This document shows positions 1-10,912 of a DNA stretch of 49,293 bases, in pieces (the first letter of the stretch is position 1; every line of letters begins with the position of its first letter). The DNA comes from Asterionellopsis glacialis (Eukaryota > Bacillariophyta > Plagiogrammaphyceae > Rhaphoneidales > Asterionellopsidaceae). The stretch spans positions 1-49,293 of the forward strand of contig WKLE02000687.1 in the NCBI GenBank assembly GCA_014885115.2, read 5' to 3'. A program made the position numbers and the translations under genes. Below the pieces are notes generated by a model. The model was not told the DNA's origin. It saw only the letters and a program-made list of their open reading frames with translations, and made no database searches.

Positions 1-383
1 TGATGTCATGTAGAAGATTGATCTAGCTAGCCACATTTGGCATACATATATCTGTATCTCTAAAAATGTAGAAAAAAAAAAATCTGCTTCCACATTTGGC
101 AGGAATTACACAGTTTGACAACAGATTCCGTAATACCATATTCGGAAAAGGAACAGTTACTTTTTTGCGGTATTTACATTCCAAGCAGTAGCTTGTTTGT
201 GACTTTGGTTATAAATCAATTTATTATGTGTAATTGTTTCTCACTAGTAGTGTGAGTTTTGATGAAAGAATCTATTCTTTTAAGTTTATAAATCCATTCG
301 AATTAGAGTGTTATCATGGCTGAACGATTTTTATTGTGGTCGACAAGGAAGGATCAACAACCCTTTTGTGCCAGATTTCATAA
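1..383. other. 3' flank of the dioxygenase-propeller gene
   Basis: AT-rich spacer downstream of the minus-strand dioxygenase gene, with an A-run near position 70. No ORF, RNA gene or repeat that I can support. Confidence 0.5.
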
Positions 384-2951
384 TCATTGCTTGATACCTT
401 TATGCCTGATGCGTAAGCAATGATTACAATTGAGTGGCATGCAGTACATATCACCATTTGCTGCTGTAACACCTCCCTCCCACTTGTTCAACCCCGTGTA
501 TGGACCACCAACAGTTGTAATTTGAGGTTCCGTACTACCACCGTTACTATCCTTGGGACTAGTCACTATGCGGATAACTTTAGATCCCTTTAAAGGGATC
601 CCATATATGGTCCCATCTTGAGTTGTTAATCCATTTTGCCATTTATTATTGTGAATATCTTCAATATCACGCAAATTAGGTCCAACTTCCCGTACCTCAT
701 CTGTTTCAGGATCGATTTGACAAACATAATCTGCATCAGAGGGAAAGAAATATACTTTATTATCACCACCGACAACACCACCTAAAAATTTGTATTTCCC
801 ATCCGTTCTATGAGCACCAGTACGTATGGGTCCTCCAATTGTTGTTATTTGAGGTTTAGGACCTGGTATCAATTTAAGGACAGTATCAGCATGAGCTGGG
901 ATACCATATACGTTCCCATCCGGGTGATTCACAGCACCATGCCATTTGTATCCACCACAAGGATAATTACCATGGATGGTAGCATTTTGTTCAACTGGAT
1001 CAATACGAAGGACACCCGTAGCATTCTGACAAATACCATAGATAGCTCCATCATGTTTTCCTACCAATCCACCATACCTATATACGTTGAGATGGGAAGG
1101 AGGAAAGGATTATGTTAAGAATAAGCCAATTACACTGGAATTGCAGATTGAACTGAAAGTAGAATTCCTGTATTCCGTATGTCTTTACAACACGACAATA
1201 AATGTAACTCACCATTTGTTAACACCAGGAAAGATTGGACCAATAAATGATATTTCATCTGTCACTGGATTAATTTTTAATACACGTTCAGCTGCTTGTG
1301 GTATACAATAAATACAACCATCATGTGGTGCTACAGCACCACCATGATATTTCCATTTTTGCTCTGGTCGCGATGCACCTTCTATACCCTCGTATTCCCA
1401 GCGTAAAAGTTCAACTTCATTTGTTTTGGTATTGATTTTTAACACGCTTGCGGCATGGCATGGTATACCGTATATATATTCTCCAATAGGTATTCCACGT
1501 AACCATTTAAATTCACCCTTCATCACAGGTCCAATAGGTTTGATAAGAGGTGGTTCAACGGTAACATCCATATCTAAAACTTGCGTGGCATGACCAGGAA
1601 TCGTATATATATGTTGATTGTATAAACTCACTTCACCACCTAAATACTTTTCCTGTCCTGATAATGGTGGAGTGCACGAATGTAGACTTAATTCTGATAT
1701 AGAATCGGTCCAGTACATAGGATTCGCTTCTTCGTCGTTAATGTCATAAGTACTGTCATCACTCTTCTTTTTTATTTGTTTTGGTTTTTGCTTCTTCTTC
1801 GTTTTGCCGTAATTTTTTGAAACGCGTGCTAACCAATCATGAAACTTGACATTCTTACGAATCCGAACAGGGATTCGATCATTATCACTATTGTCTCCAT
1901 TCAATAAGATTGCACTAGGTGGTACCTGGAGCAGGGCATTGCCTTGTGGTCTTACAAAGAGTGTTGCTGCTGTCCTTTGTTGGTTACTACTTTCTGGCGT
2001 TTGAACAACTTTGTGCTTACAGGATGGGAATACACCACCTGTAATGTATGATAACACACTACCAACAAAGATTGTTGCAACAGAATGACCGTGCGCCGAA
2101 ACTTCTTTCCACTCTCCACGTTTAGGTTTACTCCCCTTATCACTTTCTTCGTCAGCAGCTTTGGTAGGTGGTGCTTGATATTGTAAACCATTACCACCTT
2201 CTTTTTTACCAGGAACATCATGAAGTACTATAGATATTAAAGATGGATCTGTATGGACAGGTAACCAATTATTGTCGTCATTGTCGTTGTCTTTGTTTTC
2301 TTCTCCGTCTATATTTATGCTGGTGGTGGTAGTGTCACTGTTTGACTTGTCACCATTTGACACCACTTTGGCCACATAACGTTTGACATGCCATTGACTA
2401 GCAGTTCCTGTAGGTCCCATGTTATCTTGAAACCAGTTTTCAATATCATTCGTGCTGGTACTGGTACTATCTTTCAACAGATATCTTGCAATTGCCTTGA
2501 GCATTTCTTGTGCAATATGATCATGCATAGATTCAAACATTTGTTTCATGGTACTTTCAAAAGAGACAGAAGTCGTCGTCGTTGTTGTTGTTGTTTCTGC
2601 CAACTCCGACAAGGGAACATCAAAATATTGTCCATCACTAAATACGAATCCTTCTCTATATTGATTGTATCGACTTAAACTTCCTGCTTTATGGTATCCT
2701 GTGACATGTGATGAATCTGTATCAGGATCAATCAGAGGAAAAGTAATTGAAGTTCTTCCAGAAGCAGAACTAGCAGAATCAAGAGCTTGACGTGCTACAA
2801 GAAAACACTCCTTATGAAGATTTGAAATCTCGGGGGGAAGATCGATTGTAGCCATTCCACCATTTGCCATTAAGTCTAACACTGCCTGATCCCATTGACA
2901 ATAGGCATCATCGCTACCATCGTTCTTGGATGGAGTTGTCCTCGTTGGCAT
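384..2951 (-). CDS. 2OG-Fe(II) dioxygenase fused to a C-terminal repeat propeller
   Basis: Two exons, 2951-1213 and 1077-384, with a 135-base GTGAGT...TATAG intron. The junction codon restores Trp and continues the repeat (NKW|YGGLVG), which strongly supports the splice. About 810 aa from the ATG at 2951; a GTG at 2981 is in frame but less likely. Residues about 25-385 resemble isopenicillin-N-synthase-type 2OG oxygenases: HTD iron ligands near H233 and D235, distal His in CKHKVV near 313, and 2OG-binding Arg in LFVRPQG near 334. Then come a Lys-rich linker and about eight repeats of 45-52 residues of the form GG..(x)DG.IYGIP..A..VLKI, probably a beta-propeller. The last repeat is short. The substrate is unknown. 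The oxygenase part carries low-complexity Thr and Asp/Asn inserts usual for this genome. The gene is divergent from the Mo25 gene. Confidence 0.82.
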
Positions 2952-3761
2952 TCTAGTATCGTTAACGCCCCCTCTACGCACAGACAGTAAAATAATATGG
3001 AATAAGGGAAATGATAAAATAATGCTTGTTCAAAGTTCGTTTTCTTTGGGACTTGTGTGTATTATTTTTAGAGTTTGTTCAAAGCACAGTTCTGCGCAAT
3101 AGAACCACTCGCCTCATGTGAGTTTTGATGTTTTGACACAAAAGATCTGGAGGTGAGAACTTTTAAACCTATTTCTGGATATTTTTCTCTAGAGGGAAAA
3201 AATTATGCGGTCAAAATAATTTTGTCGACATAACGGGGATTCTATAAACCAAAAAGGGGAATGACATACCTATTGGAGATGAGAAATACAGGAAAAGTAC
3301 AAGACAAAAACAAATAAATCGGGGTCCCTTGATTCAGTTCGCCACCCCTCTCTCTAGAGAGAGTAGAGGAATCCTCAGCAGTAACTCCAACCCGTGATGA
3401 CAAACGCTTTTGAAATCATGATAACTCGCTGTCTGTTTATTTGTATAGAAATTCATTACTACTGGAAGTGATTTTTGGGACGAGCGAGACGGACGAGACT
3501 GCTCATCTGGAGAAAGTTTTTAGGTTGTTGTAAACTGTGTACTTTGAAATGATAGATTAATTATGTTCAAATAAATACTAATTAATCATTATAATGATGG
3601 AATTCATATATCATAGTCTTGTTTGAAAATTATATTTTGCCATACCCGTATTTTGTTGGCTCCCGCGTTTTTATTGGAACTGGCAATGACATTGCACCCA
3701 TCATCCATCACATCATTGGGTGACAAACAATAACAGCAACAGCAGCAACAACCCATCACAT
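2952..3761. promoter_or_regulatory. Shared divergent upstream region
   Basis: 810-base spacer between the minus-strand dioxygenase gene and the plus-strand Mo25 gene, so it should hold both promoters. It contains a perfect 16-base palindrome, CTCTCTCTAGAGAGAG (3348-3363), a motif that recurs in several other spacers of the window. No other gene is seen. TTTACTGTCTGTGCGTAG before 2978 could be a splice acceptor for an unseen 5' exon, but I cannot show this. Confidence 0.45.
3348..3363. repeat. 16-base perfect palindrome
   Basis: CTCTCTCTAGAGAGAG is fully self-complementary. Shorter relatives occur at 7886-7897 (TCTCTATAGAGA), 23791-23798 and 37103-37110 (CTCTAGAG), all in spacers near gene starts. 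Confidence 0.7.
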
Positions 3762-5168
3762 ATGCCATCCTCCAATAGTGCTAGTACTGGAACTCCTTCC
3801 ACTCCATTTGAGTGGTTATCGGGTGGACTCTTATCCTTTGGTAAAAAACCCAAAAGTACAACCGATAATATTAGCAATGATGTTTCATCGTTGATCAAGG
3901 AAACCTACGAAACCTTGCAACAGTTACAAACTGCCAAAGAATCAGAGAATGACAATAACGTGTCAAGTATACAATCCTTGGAGGAAACATTGGCATCGAA
4001 TTTATCACGTATTCGATTATGGTTGTATGAAGAACGCATGTCATCTTCTTCCTCGTCCAACCCGGATCCCACAACATCAAGTACAATACATACGTCATCC
4101 TCCCAACCACCTACCATTGCTGTCGCTGTTGTCAATACCTTGATCACAACCTTACCTGACTTTGTACCAAATATTTTACAATCCTTTCAAATATTACCCT
4201 TTGAAAGTCGTAAAGATGTTGCTTCGATACTGAATTATTTATTAATTTGTGGACTCGAAGGATCCGATGCCTCGATCTATGCTGCACCCGTCATGACTCA
4301 ATTTGTCCAATACGTGGAAACCAAATTTGTGGAAATTATAAATGTCCTCATGACCTTGCATGATCAACCAACACCCGATATGGCATTGCACGGTGGATCC
4401 ATCTTTCGTTCGATACTTAAACATGTATCCCTATACCAAATGTTAGTCACATCGAATGACCACGTCACCAATTATGTTTATCCATTTTTAGATAAATTTG
4501 TCCATTCACCTAACTTTGACATGTCCATTGATGCCATGGAAAGTTTACGCATGCTCATGACGGGTGGCGTATCCAGCTCGGGACAAGCACCACCAGCACA
4601 ACAACAATCTTCAGAATCGTCACCACAAGACGAAGAACTGCAATTGCAATTGCAACAACAACAACAAATCATGCAACAACTGGCAGCCGAATGTTTAATC
4701 CAACATTATCCAGATATCTTTGAACAACGATTTAATCCGAAATTGTTGGATTATAAATATCAAATGAATAATACTAACAACAATGCGGCAGATCCAACAT
4801 CTACAACCACCACCACTAACAACAACAATTACATGATTCGTCGCATGGCTTTGCAAATTCTATCGACTGTCCTATTGACACGATCCTTTTATCAAGTTAT
4901 GATTCAGTATATTGCCTGTAAAAACAACTTGCGTTTAGTTATGAATTTACTCCGGGATTCGTCTCCTCACATTACGTTAGATGCCTTTCATGTCTTTAAA
5001 ATCTTTGTGGCCAACCCTCAAAAACCACCAGATATATGTCAAATTTTAAAAAACAATCAAGTCAAACTTTGTACCTATTTGGAAACCTTACATAAAGACC
5101 GAGAAGTTCAAGATGTACAATTTCGGGATGAAAAAGCGTTAGTGATATCCACCTTGCAAAATTTATAA
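3762..5168 (+). CDS. Mo25/Hym1-like scaffold protein
   Basis: About 468 aa. Mo25 (CAB39) proteins are armadillo-like helical-repeat scaffolds that bind STRAD or GCKIII/MST-type kinases and, in fungi, act in the RAM/MOR morphogenesis network. The C-terminal half is clear: FESRKDVASIL, MNLLRDSSPHITLDAFHVFKIFVANP, then a NNQVKL...DE(K)A end, all matching the family. Family length is about 340 aa; the excess is a Ser/Thr-rich N-terminus, a Ser insert, and a Gln-rich insert of about 45 residues near residue 275-320. The open frame extends to a GTG at 3720, but the first ATG is at 3762 and is chosen. No intron. Convergent with the methyltransferase gene downstream. Its last codons and 3' flank are partly duplicated at 8110-8404. 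Confidence 0.9.
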   Translation: MPSSNSASTGTPSTPFEWLSGGLLSFGKKPKSTTDNISNDVSSLIKETYETLQQLQTAKESENDNNVSSIQSLEETLASNLSRIRLWLYEERMSSSSSSNPDPTTSSTIHTSSSQPPTIAVAVVNTLITTLPDFVPNILQSFQILPFESRKDVASILNYLLICGLEGSDASIYAAPVMTQFVQYVETKFVEIINVLMTLHDQPTPDMALHGGSIFRSILKHVSLYQMLVTSNDHVTNYVYPFLDKFVHSPNFDMSIDAMESLRMLMTGGVSSSGQAPPAQQQSSESSPQDEELQLQLQQQQQIMQQLAAECLIQHYPDIFEQRFNPKLLDYKYQMNNTNNNAADPTSTTTTTNNNNYMIRRMALQILSTVLLTRSFYQVMIQYIACKNNLRLVMNLLRDSSPHITLDAFHVFKIFVANPQKPPDICQILKNNQVKLCTYLETLHKDREVQDVQFRDEKALVISTLQNL

Positions 5169-6598
5169 ACACACAAAAGCAATATCAATTTTTGGAGAAA
5201 GACAAATTTAGAATCATCAAGAAACGAGAAAAGAAGAAAAACAAAACAAAAAGGAAGAAAGCGAAACTCTATGAAAATGAAGTAAGTAGGGCTATAACGT
5301 GAAAGTATAAAACAGACAAAAAAGAAAAAGAAAAGAAGGAAAGCACCCAGAAATGAGACATGGACTGGCACAACGAAAGTAATATTCTGTAACCCTAGCT
5401 ACTAGAACAACATGCGAATTTAAATCATTATGACTTTTTCTATCCAAAAGATTCTGTAGGTGCACCCCAAAATTTCTCCAGTAGTGTGAGACGTACAGGT
5501 ATCGGAATACTACTTGAGTTTGTGTACCGTAACAACAGCAATATGAAGGCATGAAAGGTGCGGTTCATATGCTCTTCACGATTGCGTATTTACACCGTAT
5601 AGTCCTTGTTACATAATAATACTCTCACAGAGCAGTTTTTAAAAAAGTTTTAAAAAAAAAGAAGTAGTCTGTGTGTGCGTGGCATAGAATAGGAAGGTGC
5701 CCATGTTGTCTTTTTTGGTTCTATTTTTACGATACAAACACGAATTCATCACTTGAAGATTCCTTTAGGTGCGTACCGTTGTGATACTTGACTTTTGCAT
5801 AGAAGATAGTGTATGGACTCTACGAAGCACCTTCAAGATAAGTATCATTCGCGCTTCCCACAAAATAATACTTAAAATATAAGAAACCAATCAGATCATA
5901 CATTATTAGATACAGGTACATATTTACAAAGTACATGAACTGTTTCTCAGCAATGCCCATAATTGTCTCAAGATGAAAGAGATCCCAAGACAGGCGTTGG
6001 ACATTCAAATACCCCCGTGACTATACATTCATACAAAACATACTAAAAAAGCTGTGGTATACAGTCGAAGATTCAAACGAGAGGTTCAGCAAATAAACTT
6101 GAAAGATGATTGTTTCGTTGTTTTAAATCTCTGTATCCCATGATCATAATCTATCTGTAGTTTTCCATATAAATCATATGAAATTTTTTTCTGGTCAAAT
6201 TTCGTGGAACCTTGACGGCGGGTATTCAAGTAGCTGGTACCTATGAGTTTGGTTTTTATCAGAAAATAATCATAAAAATAGTTGAGAATATCACTATCCA
6301 GAGTGCCCGTAGGTATCATTTTTGCCGATTGACATTTGTGGCCAACTATGTTGTTAAATATATTTATCTTCACACCAACTATTACGAGCAACAGTATAAC
6401 ATCACATCTAAAAACCAAAAAGGATTCTATTGAAGATATATTGACAGTACGATTGCATGTCTTGTCGCTTGTGCAATTTGACACAAGTGTCCAACAAACT
6501 AAGACGTCATGGTATTTCATACTTTTTAGAGTATTAATTACCACCGTAAGTACTATACCGTTCCAGTAACTGTCTGTCTGTAAGGCTCAAGTTCATCA
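5169..6598. other. Convergent spacer with duplicated segment
   Basis: 1.43 kb between the 3' ends of the Mo25 and methyltransferase genes. It holds the first copy of a segment duplicated at 8138-8404. ORFs in it have no coding look: A/T runs, no family, and overlapping frames on both strands. Confidence 0.5.
5918..6190 (+). repeat. Duplicated intergenic segment, copy 1
   Basis: About 270 bases matching 8138-8404 with scattered substitutions and small indels. Both copies share a long stretch running from CAGCAATGCCCAT through AGATGAAAGAGATCCC to CATTCAAATACCCC. The similarity stops sharply near 6190. Confidence 0.85.
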
Positions 6599-7513
6599 TT
6601 AGCGTACAACACGTTTTAGAACATGAGCTGTTTGGGTCATGGAAGGAATTGGTATCTCATAAACCTTCCCTAAACTAATAACATGTTCAAAGGCTTTTCC
6701 AAAACTAGATGATTCCATCAAATCCTCACGATCAACAGAATAAGGTGGGCCTGCGAATCTTCCTGGATGATCATTTGGCTTTTTCTTCACTTCGATATAG
6801 ACAATACCAGTTCCAGAAACAACATCACCATTGTCATTGGTCGACGCCTTTAGAGTATATTCTGCAATACGATCACAAAAGGTGGATCTCATTGATTTTT
6901 CGAGTGCACCAAAAGAATCTTTATCATAAATCGCATGAAATTTATTAAATAATTCTTTCCTTTCAATCAGCATATCACCTTGATACAATGTAGCACGACC
7001 ACTTTCGTGCGTCCAAATAATCGTACCAGTGCTGTCACCAGCATCATTGTCATGACTTTGTTCTTGTTTTTCCCATGTACCATCAAATTGTGATTTTATA
7101 GCTTCTACAGCAGCTGGAACAAGATCTAATGCTGTAACATCATGTCCTTGATCCCATGCATATTTAACAAATGGATCATCACCTGCCAATGGACAAAAAA
7201 TACGCAAACCAGAGGAGGACGACCACGCTAATGACGGCGTAGCACTTGGAGTAGGACTGCTACTACGTGAACTGGTAGAACCACCGCCATTATTGATGTT
7301 GTAATAATGTGTTTCAATATGATCGAGTGCGATTGATTTAGCTTTGATATCATCAACTTTCCAACGCGGTGGACCATTTTGATTTAAAATGTTATCCCAT
7401 GTATCATGCCAACCCATATTGATATTTGTTCTACAAGAAGAACGAGGTTTCGAATTATTTGTCGTGAAATTCAGAAGTAATAATGAAACAATGTTAGGAG
7501 AAATTACTTTCAT
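6599..7513 (-). CDS. Thiopurine S-methyltransferase-like SAM-dependent methyltransferase
   Basis: About 304 aa from the ATG at 7513; an internal ATG at 7417 (MGWHDTWDN) starts the conserved part. The family transfers a methyl group from SAM to sulfur, selenium or halide acceptors; in algae and plants some members are halide/thiol methyltransferases. Family marks seen: a tryptophan-rich start (W..ILNQNGPPRW), motif I as FCPLAGDDPFVKYAWDQGHDV, acidic ALDLVPAAVEA for SAM ribose, YDKDSFGAL...MR, and GPPYSVDREDL near the C-terminus. Low-complexity inserts (Ser/Thr/Gly near residues 75-95) separate the first two motifs. The N-terminal 32 residues (MKVISPNIVSLLLLN) could be a targeting sequence. The acceptor substrate cannot be predicted. 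The gene is flanked by both copies of the 5918/8138 duplication. Confidence 0.82.
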   Translation of the reverse strand: MKVISPNIVSLLLLNFTTNNSKPRSSCRTNINMGWHDTWDNILNQNGPPRWKVDDIKAKSIALDHIETHYYNINNGGGSTSSRSSSPTPSATPSLAWSSSSGLRIFCPLAGDDPFVKYAWDQGHDVTALDLVPAAVEAIKSQFDGTWEKQEQSHDNDAGDSTGTIIWTHESGRATLYQGDMLIERKELFNKFHAIYDKDSFGALEKSMRSTFCDRIAEYTLKASTNDNGDVVSGTGIVYIEVKKKPNDHPGRFAGPPYSVDREDLMESSSFGKAFEHVISLGKVYEIPIPSMTQTAHVLKRVVR

Positions 7514-9438
7514 CCGATAATACCAAGATACCGAAGAGTGCAGAAAAGATAACGGGCTAGAGAGAAGAATCGAGGTCGATGTCACTTCTTTCAAGTCTTC
7601 TTTGAAGATGTTGTGACATCAAGATTTGTCGATTTAATTTAAACAAAAAAGAAGAACATTTCTATCGGGACACCTTTTGAAGGTCCAAACAGGTAGAACT
7701 CTAGTACAGGGCTACTGTAGAGTGAGTCAGAGCCCCAACGTAGAATGAATACTAACTATGTACGGTAGGTCCTACAGCTTTTCACTTTTGAACAATTTCG
7801 AACAATTTCGAAACAAGATGTGCCTGCCACGCTTCTTTGGATGACAAAACCGACCGACCAGGTCTTCTGTCATCAGAATCGAGTTTCTCTATAGAGAGAG
7901 GGTACCTGTATTCGTACGTGTAATGATTAATCTATTTCCTAAACTATGGTTGACTTTCTTACTCTATGTACTCAGACCTTTCTGTCCTTATCCTCTCATC
8001 TTGAGAGAAACTTGAAAAAAGCTGTTGACACGAATTTTAGTGGGAACGGGATCGTAGAGTAGTTTCTGAAACAAAGGAGTGTTTTTTTTACCAAAGGATT
8101 TCGTATAAAATGAAAAAGCGTTAGTGATGACCACCATACATATTTACAAGGTACGTGAAGTGTTTCTCAGCAATGCCCATGATTTTCTCAAGATGAAAGA
8201 GATCCCAAGACAGGCGTTGGACATTCAAATACCCCCGTGACTGTACTTTCATACAAAGCATACTAAAAAAGCTGTGGTGTACATTCGAAGATTCAAACAA
8301 GAGGTTCATAAAATAAGATCATGATTGTTTCGTTGTTTTAAATCTCTGAATCCCATGATCATCGTCTATTCTATAGTTTTGAATATAAATCATGTGAAAT
8401 TGTATTTCTTTCTGCACATGTTTGAGGAGCAGCCATTCCGGAATTTTCATTCGATGTCTTTCATGGTCGTCCGTAACAACGGAGGGAAATACATCGGATT
8501 CGCTTCTCCTCACATCGAAACGAATTTTACAAATAAAAAATGAACAACTGTATGCGTTGCAAACCCGCGAAACTTGCTTCGCCCCTCCGAAAGAAGATTG
8601 CTTTTATATATGGATTGAATAGAATTATGATAGACCTGGCATGCGTACAAGCAGAAAAGAGTGCATGCTTTGCACGACACCGTCGAGGGACTTTTTCCTA
8701 CTACTCTATCATTAAATCATCAGTTGAGAAACAAAAACATTGTTCACAGATAGAACAATAAAATAATAATAATGTTAATTACAATGAGTAGGCATCCTTG
8801 CTTGGCCTGCTTGCAACACTATAGGGAGCAAGAGTCAGCCAAGATCTGCTCAGCTTAGGTACATATCCACTGTAATTTGAATCTCATTCCGAACTTTTAC
8901 TGTACTTATACTAAATATAAAGATAACAATAATTAGGGTCGGTACCCATGATGTCATGATTATCGACAGATATGTTTTTGGAAGATACAAATACTCGCCA
9001 TAATTTTGAAAATGATATGTATTTTATGTATTGACCGAGATCACAATTTCAAAAAATCATTCGTTTGATATGAGATTACGTACAACATCTTCTACTATAT
9101 TGGCTGTAGCAAAAAACCAATGCTCAACGGAAGCATATTTTGATTATCCCTGAGAATCGGCGGAGTACCTGGTACAACAGTGATAATACAGTTATTTTCA
9201 AAGACATTCAATATATTATTCATGTATGAATATTGTAATACCAGGCGAAAATTTCAATTAAGTCTATGTTGGCACGGCCAGTGTGAGCCAACTTCCAAAT
9301 TTTTATTATCATAAAGTGTCTTCATTTGCGTGCCTTATGTAAGAAATACATAATACTTCATGCAGGAGTGACGACAAGAGTAGGAAAACACTGACAGAGA
9401 AACACTAGGACCTATATAGGTACTACTATAATAAATAC
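7514..9438. other. Spacer with duplication copy 2
   Basis: Upstream of the methyltransferase gene. It contains a palindrome TCTCTATAGAGA (7886-7897), a tandem pair of the 10-mer AACAATTTCG (7791-7810), the second copy of the Mo25-flank duplication (8110-8404) and a GTACCTGGTAC site near 9174. ORFs of 60-80 codons here overlap on both strands and are not supported. Confidence 0.45.
8110..8404 (+). repeat. Duplicated Mo25 3' end plus flank, copy 2
   Basis: 8110-8135 matches the last Mo25 codons (5128-5153) at about 24 of 26 bases. It is joined directly to a copy of 5918-6190. So the copy lacks what corresponds to 5154-5917, including the Mo25 stop codon. It is non-coding as it stands. Confidence 0.75.
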
Positions 9439-9723
9439 CTAAGAGTTACTCAGCGCACAAACCAGCTTTTCATCACTGTTCTGACACTCTAGCAAAAACA
9501 ACTTGAGCCTCACCATATCACTCACCTTTCTGTCGTTCAGTGAACTGTTCACCATTGTGTGTAGGACCGCCTCAACCTGTTGGTGCGATTGATTAAAGTG
9601 AAAGAGTTCGAACTTTATTGTTTGCTTTGGTGTTAACGAAAAGTCAGCATTCTCTTTGAAATTGCTGGCTAAACAATCCTCATTGGCAACAAAACGAACA
9701 TTCTTGGTTGGTCGATACATCAT
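9439..9723 (-). CDS. Small hypothetical ORF, uncertain
   Basis: 94 codons from the ATG at 9723 (open to 9801 but without an earlier ATG). The composition is mixed and looks codon-like (FKENADFSL, VSDMVRLKLFLLECQ), unlike the repetitive shadows around it. No family recognised, no membrane segment or signal peptide. It could be the last exon of a spliced gene whose upstream part I cannot place; a second open minus-strand frame lies at 10156-10473. It could also be chance. Confidence 0.22.
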   Translation of the reverse strand: MMYRPTKNVRFVANEDCLASNFKENADFSLTPKQTIKFELFHFNQSHQQVEAVLHTMVNSSLNDRKVSDMVRLKLFLLECQNSDEKLVCALSNS

Positions 9724-10912
9724 TTTGGAAAGCACTGCATTTCGACGGCCATCCTTTGTTTGGAGCAAAGGTTGGATTCCATCGACATTGAGTGATTTCA
9801 ATTAGGTGCGTAAACATATTTCTTTTATTGTCGTTCTATCTTCGGTCTGTCTCGGTTGTCTTTCGCGACCCATGTCATGGTGGAAACACCCGTTTCGTCA
9901 TCGTTGCGGTTCTCAAGCAAGGTTGGTGTCGTCAAACGCCGGCATGCCCGCGTTCAAGTGGGATTAACGCGGGAAAACGAGCTGGCCGAGCTTCCCCGAC
10001 CTTTAACCTTACTGGGATAAACAAACCTTCCGACTCTTCGGAGCTGGGTTGGCATGCGCAGATAATTCGTTTGAGCATAAATTCCAATCCTCATAATATA
10101 TCGACGGTTATCATCCGTCGGCGGGACCGTTCTATGTCACAAGATACCCGGAGTGTCATCCAAGTTTAGTACAGGTTACGTAGAAAATTACGATACCCAC
10201 ATGTTGGCTGCCGCGCTCGAATTCAAATTTTGTACCGGCGGGAATCAAAAAGTTAAGGAGCAAGGGTTCTTGTACTGTTCGTGTGTCTTTTGAAAGCACG
10301 GTGCCGCCGAGCCACATGGAACTCATGGAACGCATGAAAATCTGACTTGAGACATCCGCCGAACACCAGCGACCGTTGTTGACAACACAACTATCTCTTG
10401 CTGAACGAATACGACACTGTTTTGTGGCATTGCACTGCATCATTTGCCGTTGCTTGAGACGTAACTTGAACACCTTCGTTCAGTCACAAACAGCGACCGA
10501 TTGTTTTCTGTACAAACGTGGAAAAGATTACAGACTCTCTTTAACTCGTGTGACTCACGGCAACTTTCTTGTATTTGATCTCTTTGTTTCGCCAATTTTA
10601 TCACGTCGGACTACTGCGTGTCGAACGGTTGATTGGTGTATTGGAATTGTTTCGGTACCGACCGTGGTGATTTCTCTGTAATTGGATTTGGAACGTGACT
10701 GGACTGGACGCATTTGAAATCAAAACGAACTGTACTGCGAACCGTTCTATCTACTAATTTGACTACTGGTTTCTACGTACTTTGTACACAATCGTGATTT
10801 GTTACTGCCTGATTGGGACTCTCCGATTTCCACACACATTATTTTTGACTTTCCACGCTGTACAATCTGCAACCGATAACGATTGGCGCCAAACAAAAAC
10901 AAACAAACTATC
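9724..10912. promoter_or_regulatory. CpG-richer upstream region of the next gene
   Basis: About 1.1 kb with visibly more G, C and CpG than other spacers (GCGGGAAAACGAGC, CGGCGGGACCG). Probably the promoter and a long 5' UTR of the gene starting at 10913. Open frames occur on both strands (9792-10169 plus, 10156-10473 minus) but none is convincing. Confidence 0.35.

Noticed and set aside
6086..6544. 152-codon minus-strand ORF in the Mo25 spacer
   Set aside because: Part of it lies in the duplicated segment, where the second copy does not keep the frame open.
9792..10169. 125-codon plus-strand open frame
   Set aside because: Contains no family signal, overlaps the CpG-rich upstream region, and starts outside any coding context.
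10156..10473. 105-codon minus-strand open frame
   Set aside because: No homology seen by eye and no splice partner with the ORF at 9439 could be placed; mentioned only as context.
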